From contig JAFAGE010000403.1 in assembly GCA_023423015.1 (NCBI GenBank), positions 1 through 17,534 on the forward strand: DNA of 17,534 nt, written 5' to 3'. The stretch comes from Bacteroidota bacterium. Lineage in GTDB: Bacteria; Bacteroidota; Bacteroidia; Chitinophagales; Chitinophagaceae. Positions within the stretch are counted from its first letter, which is position 1; every line of letters begins with the position of its first letter. This document shows positions 14,173 to 17,534 of this stretch, one piece after another. The translations under genes and the position numbers were made by a program. Below the pieces are notes generated by a model. The model searched no databases, was not told the origin of the DNA, and was given only the letters and a program-made list of their open reading frames with translations.

Positions 14173-15351
14173 ATGAATGCCAGGAAACGTGTGTTGGTTT
14201 TTGCGTCAGCTCTTTCTCTTATTTTTACTTCGTGCCAAAAGGATGTACTCTTAAAAGAAGACGAATCTATTTCTGCCGAAGTATCCAGCGATGCAACTGC
14301 CAATGATGTAGTAGAAACAGCGCCTCCCGTGTGGACGAGCGTTAAGTACAATGTAAACTCAAATGTCGCAGGATTCTGGCAAGGGGTCCCTGCGAGATAC
14401 AATCTCACAACAAAAAAATATCCGCTGATTGTGTTCATTCACGGTATCGGAGAGTTGGGTACATCACTCTCGAGGATGAACTGCTGCGGATTGCCTAAGC
14501 ATCTTTACAACAAAACATTTCCCGCCAACTTCAACATAGGTGGTGTAAACCATTCCTTCCTCGTAATTGCTCCGCAGTTTAAGGTTCGTCCTTCTGCTGC
14601 CCAGGTACAATCAGTGATTGACTACGCCAAGAGACGTTGGAGAGTTGATGCGGCAAGAGTGTACGTAACCGGACTCAGTATGGGTGGTGGTTCTACATTC
14701 GACTGGAGTGCGGTGTACGGACAGAATGCTGCTGCTATAGTTCCTGTTTGTGGTGGTACAAAACCGACAACTACACTTGCAGCTAATGTTGCATCTAAAA
14801 ATCTCCCTATGTGGGGCCTTTATTCGAGTGCAGATGCAGCAATTCCTGAACAATGGGGAATTGACTGGTTCAAGTGGGTCGACGCAAGAAATCCTTCGTA
14901 TGCATCCAAAACCAAGCTCACTATCTGGTACGATGGCGTTTCTCACAACGGTACATGGCAGAGAGCGTTTAACCCGACGACTAAAGTAGACGGTTATAAT
15001 ATCTACCAATGGATGCTTCTGCATAAAAGAGGCACAACAACAACAACTGCTCCTGCACCAACTACAACAACCAACAAAGCACCAATTGCAAAGGCCGGAG
15101 CAGACAAAACAATTTATCTGAGTTCAACCAACCAGGTAACACTGGATGGAACCACATCTTACGATCCCGATGGTAAGATTGTTTACTACAACTGGACAAA
15201 GATGAGCGGCCCACTGTATACAAGATACGATGGTGTTGATGGAAAACTCGGCGCACGCAGCCTTAGAAAAGGTACTTACTACTTCAAGTTAACCGTTAAG
15301 GATAACAAGGGTGCGACAGCTGTAGACTATGTGTACGTGTATGTAAAATAA
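14173..15351 (+). CDS. Lipoprotein esterase/depolymerase-like hydrolase with PKD domain
   Basis: The 392-residue protein has lipobox FTSC (Cys21). The alpha/beta hydrolase domain covers about 55-288: oxyanion-strand motif FIHGIGE (88-94), nucleophile elbow GLSMGG with Ser169, probable Asp221 (SADAAIPEQ) and His258 (VSHNGTW). This layout is that of PHB-depolymerase/feruloyl-esterase-like secreted enzymes. A Thr/Ala/Pro linker (288-301, mostly Thr) leads to a PKD domain (303-392) with the marks KAGADKTI, LDGTTSYDPDG and a terminal KDNKG...YVYV strand. PKD domains in such enzymes usually help bind polymer or space the catalytic part from the surface. The probable substrate is an ester-containing polysaccharide or polymer outside the cell; which one cannot be read. 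It has its own terminator and no operon partner. Confidence 0.85.
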   Translation: MNARKRVLVFASALSLIFTSCQKDVLLKEDESISAEVSSDATANDVVETAPPVWTSVKYNVNSNVAGFWQGVPARYNLTTKKYPLIVFIHGIGELGTSLSRMNCCGLPKHLYNKTFPANFNIGGVNHSFLVIAPQFKVRPSAAQVQSVIDYAKRRWRVDAARVYVTGLSMGGGSTFDWSAVYGQNAAAIVPVCGGTKPTTTLAANVASKNLPMWGLYSSADAAIPEQWGIDWFKWVDARNPSYASKTKLTIWYDGVSHNGTWQRAFNPTTKVDGYNIYQWMLLHKRGTTTTTAPAPTTTTNKAPIAKAGADKTIYLSSTNQVTLDGTTSYDPDGKIVYYNWTKMSGPLYTRYDGVDGKLGARSLRKGTYYFKLTVKDNKGATAVDYVYVYVK

Positions 15352-15372
15352 ACTTCAATCCTTTATTGAGCG

Positions 15373-15399
15373 GCCCTGCAGTTTACTGCGGGGCTTTTT
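15373..15399 (+). terminator. Rho-independent terminator of the PKD esterase gene
   Basis: GCCCTGCAG (15373-15381) pairs with CTGCGGGGC (15386-15394), nine pairs with one G-U, around a TTTA loop, followed by TTTTTATTTTTT. The T run contains the stop codon of the convergent YihY-family gene. Confidence 0.92.
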
Positions 15400-16369
15400 A
15401 TTTTTTGTGATCTTTCAACACGTCTGCATTCTGAGGAGGCAATTGGTCAACCTCGTGCTCCACTTCTTTTTCTTCAACATGCACGGCATATGGTGCAGGC
15501 TCGATATGACCACCATGTGCTTCAGTGAACACCTGGGTAAATTCAGCGCCGATGTATAAAATCACAGCACTGTAGTAGATCCAGACGAGCAACACTATTA
15601 TTGATCCGGCTGCTCCATAGGTAGACTCAGTGGCTGTTTGTTCTATATAAATGCCGATGAGATATCTTCCGATAATAAACAGGATAGCAGTGAAGATTGC
15701 TCCGGAACGCACATGCCTCCATTTGATTTTCGCGTCGGGAAGAAATTTGAAAATAATTCCAAATAATACAGCAATTACAACAAACGTGATAACAAAATTC
15801 ACCACCAACACGATGATGTCTGTGCCTTCTCCGAAATAACGCGCAATCACGTCCATCAACGCCTGCACTGCACCGTTGACGATCAGGGAAACAATCAACA
15901 GGAAGCCAATAGAAATTATCAGCGACGACGACAACAACCTGTTTTTAAGAAAGGCCAGCCACCCTTTTTTTGGTTTAGCTTTCAGTTTCCAGATCATATT
16001 GAGCGAATCCTGGATTTCGATGAAAACAGTTGTGGCACCAACTACCAATGTCACGATGCTCACTGCAAGGGCGAAGTTGGTTTTCTCCTCTATACTGATA
16101 TTTTTAATGATCTCCTGCACCTGTGCCGCGGCCGAGGCACCTATCAGTCCTTTCATCTCACCGAAGATCTGGCCCTGTATGGCTTCTTCACCAAAGAATA
16201 TGCTTGCCAGCGACATTAGCAGCAAAAGCAAAGGACCAAGCGAAAAAATGGTATAATAGGCGAGAGAGGCCGACAGCTTCATACCCCTGTCGTTCGAGAA
16301 GCTCTTAAAAGTGGCCAACAGGATCTTTGGAAGGCTTTTAAAGAAATCTTTAGCTGAAACCTTTTTCAT
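15398..16369 (-). CDS. yihY: YihY/BrkB-family inner membrane protein
   Basis: The 323-residue protein has about six membrane segments (roughly 36-60, 98-120, 146-170, 183-208, 222-242 and 252-280), as is usual for the YihY/BrkB family, once misnamed RNase BN. Characteristic parts are SLAYYTIFSLGPLLL (35-49), FIEIQDSLNMIW (116-127) and the last helix region YGAAGSIIVLLVWIYYSA (251-268) with YIGAEFTQ. The family is ubiquitous, but its biochemical role is unknown; transport or lipid handling has been suggested. The tail after 285 is charged and His/Glu-rich (HVEEKEVEHEVDQ) and probably cytoplasmic. A weak TAATTTTC on the minus strand (plus-strand about 16394-16401) may be its -7 box. Confidence 0.92.
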   Translation of the reverse strand: MKKVSAKDFFKSLPKILLATFKSFSNDRGMKLSASLAYYTIFSLGPLLLLLMSLASIFFGEEAIQGQIFGEMKGLIGASAAAQVQEIIKNISIEEKTNFALAVSIVTLVVGATTVFIEIQDSLNMIWKLKAKPKKGWLAFLKNRLLSSSLIISIGFLLIVSLIVNGAVQALMDVIARYFGEGTDIIVLVVNFVITFVVIAVLFGIIFKFLPDAKIKWRHVRSGAIFTAILFIIGRYLIGIYIEQTATESTYGAAGSIIVLLVWIYYSAVILYIGAEFTQVFTEAHGGHIEPAPYAVHVEEKEVEHEVDQLPPQNADVLKDHKK

Positions 16370-16412
16370 TCGTGCACGTTTGGGGAATGCTATGAAAATT
16401 ATATACCCAAGA

Positions 16413-16500
16413 GGTGATCGGTGAGCGGTGAGCGGTGAGCAGTGAAAACCGTAATTTCCTTTTACCTTTCATCTTTCACCGCTCACCTTTCACCTTTCAC
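16413..16500. repeat. Heptad-repeat array C with inverted arms
   Basis: The left arm (16413-16447) is GGTGATC, GGTGAGC three times and AGTGAAA. The right arm (16459-16500) is CTTTTAC, CTTTCAT, CTTTCAC, CGCTCAC, CTTTCAC, CTTTCAC, all in exact 7-base register. The arms are inverted: 16434-16447 matches the complement of 16474-16487 at 13 of 14 bases, leaving a loop of 26 bases. The array lies between the divergent YihY-family gene and the GH2 gene. Confidence 0.8.
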
Positions 16501-16552
16501 ATGTGGAATAACATTTGTGTAACCACTACGGCCGTTTAACACTTACATACAT

Positions 16553-17534
16553 ATGGATTTGGTTCAGCCCAACTATGGATTTTCCAAAAGCAAGGAAGAA
16601 AGTTATCTTGATGATCATCCGTTACCGAGGGCTGTAGTCCGCCCCAATAGCTACCTTCTATTGGATGGGGAGTGGAAGTTTGCCATCGACAGTGAAGATG
16701 ATGGCCTGAGGCACGGTTGGCATCTTGGGCATAACTATACGCATACCGCTATGTGGCCCGGCTCCATTGAAAAGCACATGGAGGAAAGCCGCCTGTCTGA
16801 GTCGCCGAAAAGCTGGCACGACAAGATCGTAGCCTGGTACGAACGCGAATTCACCATTCCCGAAAAACTCGGCGAAGGTTCCCACATGATGTGGCAACTC
16901 ACTTTTGGAGCCTGCGGCTACGAAACCATGGTGTGGATCAACGGAATTCCGATTCAGACCATCGAAGGCGAGTTGGTGCATGTGGGAGAGTACACTTCTT
17001 TTTCGTTCGAACTCAGCCAGGAAATTCTGCGACCTGTTAACAGAATTACCGTTCGTATTGCCGACACGATGGATGCCAACATTCCACGAGGCAAACAGGA
17101 ATCCTTCGTATATAAGCGTGGTGGCATCTGGTACCAGACCTATACCGGCGCAGTTCGTAGCATCTGGCTCGAGCAGGTTGAAAGAAACCGCCTTCGCTCC
17201 CGTGTTGGTGTGGTGAGTATCGTGGAAGACCAACTTGTGCGGTTCAACCTTACCACGAGAATTCACGATCCGGGAAGCTATACAATACGGTTAAAAGTGT
17301 ACGAGCGAAAGCAGCAAGACAGTAATCCTATTGCCGAGGCAAATTTTCCGCTGCTGCTTGAGGCCGGACAAAAGCAACAGCGTGTAGTGATTGAAATTCC
17401 GGGCGCGAAGTTGTGGTCCCCCGAATCCCCCGTATTATATAATCTCGTTGCGCAATTGATCGATTCAGAGGGATCCGTTTCAGAAATTGAAACAAGATTC
17501 GGATTACGAAAAGTGGAGGCGCGTGGTTCACGCG
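16553..17534 (+). CDS. Glycoside hydrolase family 2, N-terminal part (3' end outside window)
   Basis: A frame open from ATG 16553 to the window edge gives 327 residues without a stop. It opens with RPNSYLLLDGEWKF (30-43), the usual start of a GH2 sugar-binding jelly-roll domain. AWYEREFTIP (94-103), the TFGACGYETMVWINGIPI block (117-134), RITVRIAD (164-171) and GGIWYQTYTGAVRSIWLE (190-207) follow. A second beta-sandwich domain runs from about 212 to 318, with LWSPESPVLYNL (287-298) and RFGLRKVE (315-322), the standard join to the catalytic TIM barrel. The barrel and its two catalytic Glu lie beyond the window, so the activity (beta-galactosidase, beta-glucuronidase, beta-mannosidase or other) cannot be assigned. 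There is no signal peptide at this start, so this copy looks cytoplasmic. Confidence 0.9.
   Translation, partial: MDLVQPNYGFSKSKEESYLDDHPLPRAVVRPNSYLLLDGEWKFAIDSEDDGLRHGWHLGHNYTHTAMWPGSIEKHMEESRLSESPKSWHDKIVAWYEREFTIPEKLGEGSHMMWQLTFGACGYETMVWINGIPIQTIEGELVHVGEYTSFSFELSQEILRPVNRITVRIADTMDANIPRGKQESFVYKRGGIWYQTYTGAVRSIWLEQVERNRLRSRVGVVSIVEDQLVRFNLTTRIHDPGSYTIRLKVYERKQQDSNPIAEANFPLLLEAGQKQQRVVIEIPGAKLWSPESPVLYNLVAQLIDSEGSVSEIETRFGLRKVEARGSR

Noticed and set aside
16658..17266. Minus-strand frame of 202 codons at the right end
   Set aside because: The plus strand encodes clear GH2 domains over the same bases and remains open to the window edge.

Overview
The window looks like a chromosomal segment of a Bacteroidota bacterium, most likely Chitinophagaceae or a close relative. 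The evidence is several matches to the Bacteroidetes promoter form (TTTG, about 19-20 bp, TAnnTTTG), weak Shine-Dalgarno sites, many lipoprotein signal peptides, and families typical of the phylum (HYC_CC_PP protein, DUF3347, DUF1080, the exonuclease/GIY-YIG fusion). All identifications come from reading motifs; no database search was run.

Layout. 1-1433 (+): the C-terminal part of an exonuclease/GIY-YIG nuclease, coupled by a one-base overlap to an esterase-D-like hydrolase. 1412-2367 (-): clpS and aat, five bases apart, a compact N-degron operon with its own promoter. 2457-2613 (+): promoter, tRNA-Val(UAC) and terminator. 2710-3240 (+): secreted DinB-like protein. 3379-5094 (-): zinc alcohol/formaldehyde dehydrogenase followed by a small protein of unknown function with a C-terminal membrane anchor. 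5291-6061 (+): DUF1080 lipoprotein. 6156-13978 (+): a copper/silver-type efflux locus. 14173-15351 (+): lipoprotein esterase with a PKD domain. 15398-16369 (-): YihY-family membrane protein. 16553 to the end (+): the start of a glycoside hydrolase family 2 enzyme, open at the window edge.

The metal-efflux locus is the functional centre. A Cys-rich HYC_CC_PP protein is followed by a CusA/CzcA-type RND pump encoded as two overlapping ORFs, a TolC-like outer membrane factor, two different periplasmic adaptors (one His-rich at its N-terminus, one with a heavy-metal-binding Cys domain), and a DUF3347 lipoprotein with a Cys-Pro-Met motif. From the pump to the second adaptor the reading frames overlap by 4, 17, 23 and 8 bases, so this is one transcription and translation unit. 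The likely job is export of Cu(I)/Ag(I) from periplasm and cytoplasm across the outer membrane.

The least expected structure is outside the genes. Three intergenic stretches (2641-2696, 6051-6134, 16413-16500) are degenerate tandem arrays with a strict 7-base period. Two have inverted G-rich and C-rich arms that can fold into hairpins, one overlaps a stop codon, and two end just upstream of a -7 promoter box. They look like one family of heptad-repeat elements placed at promoters.
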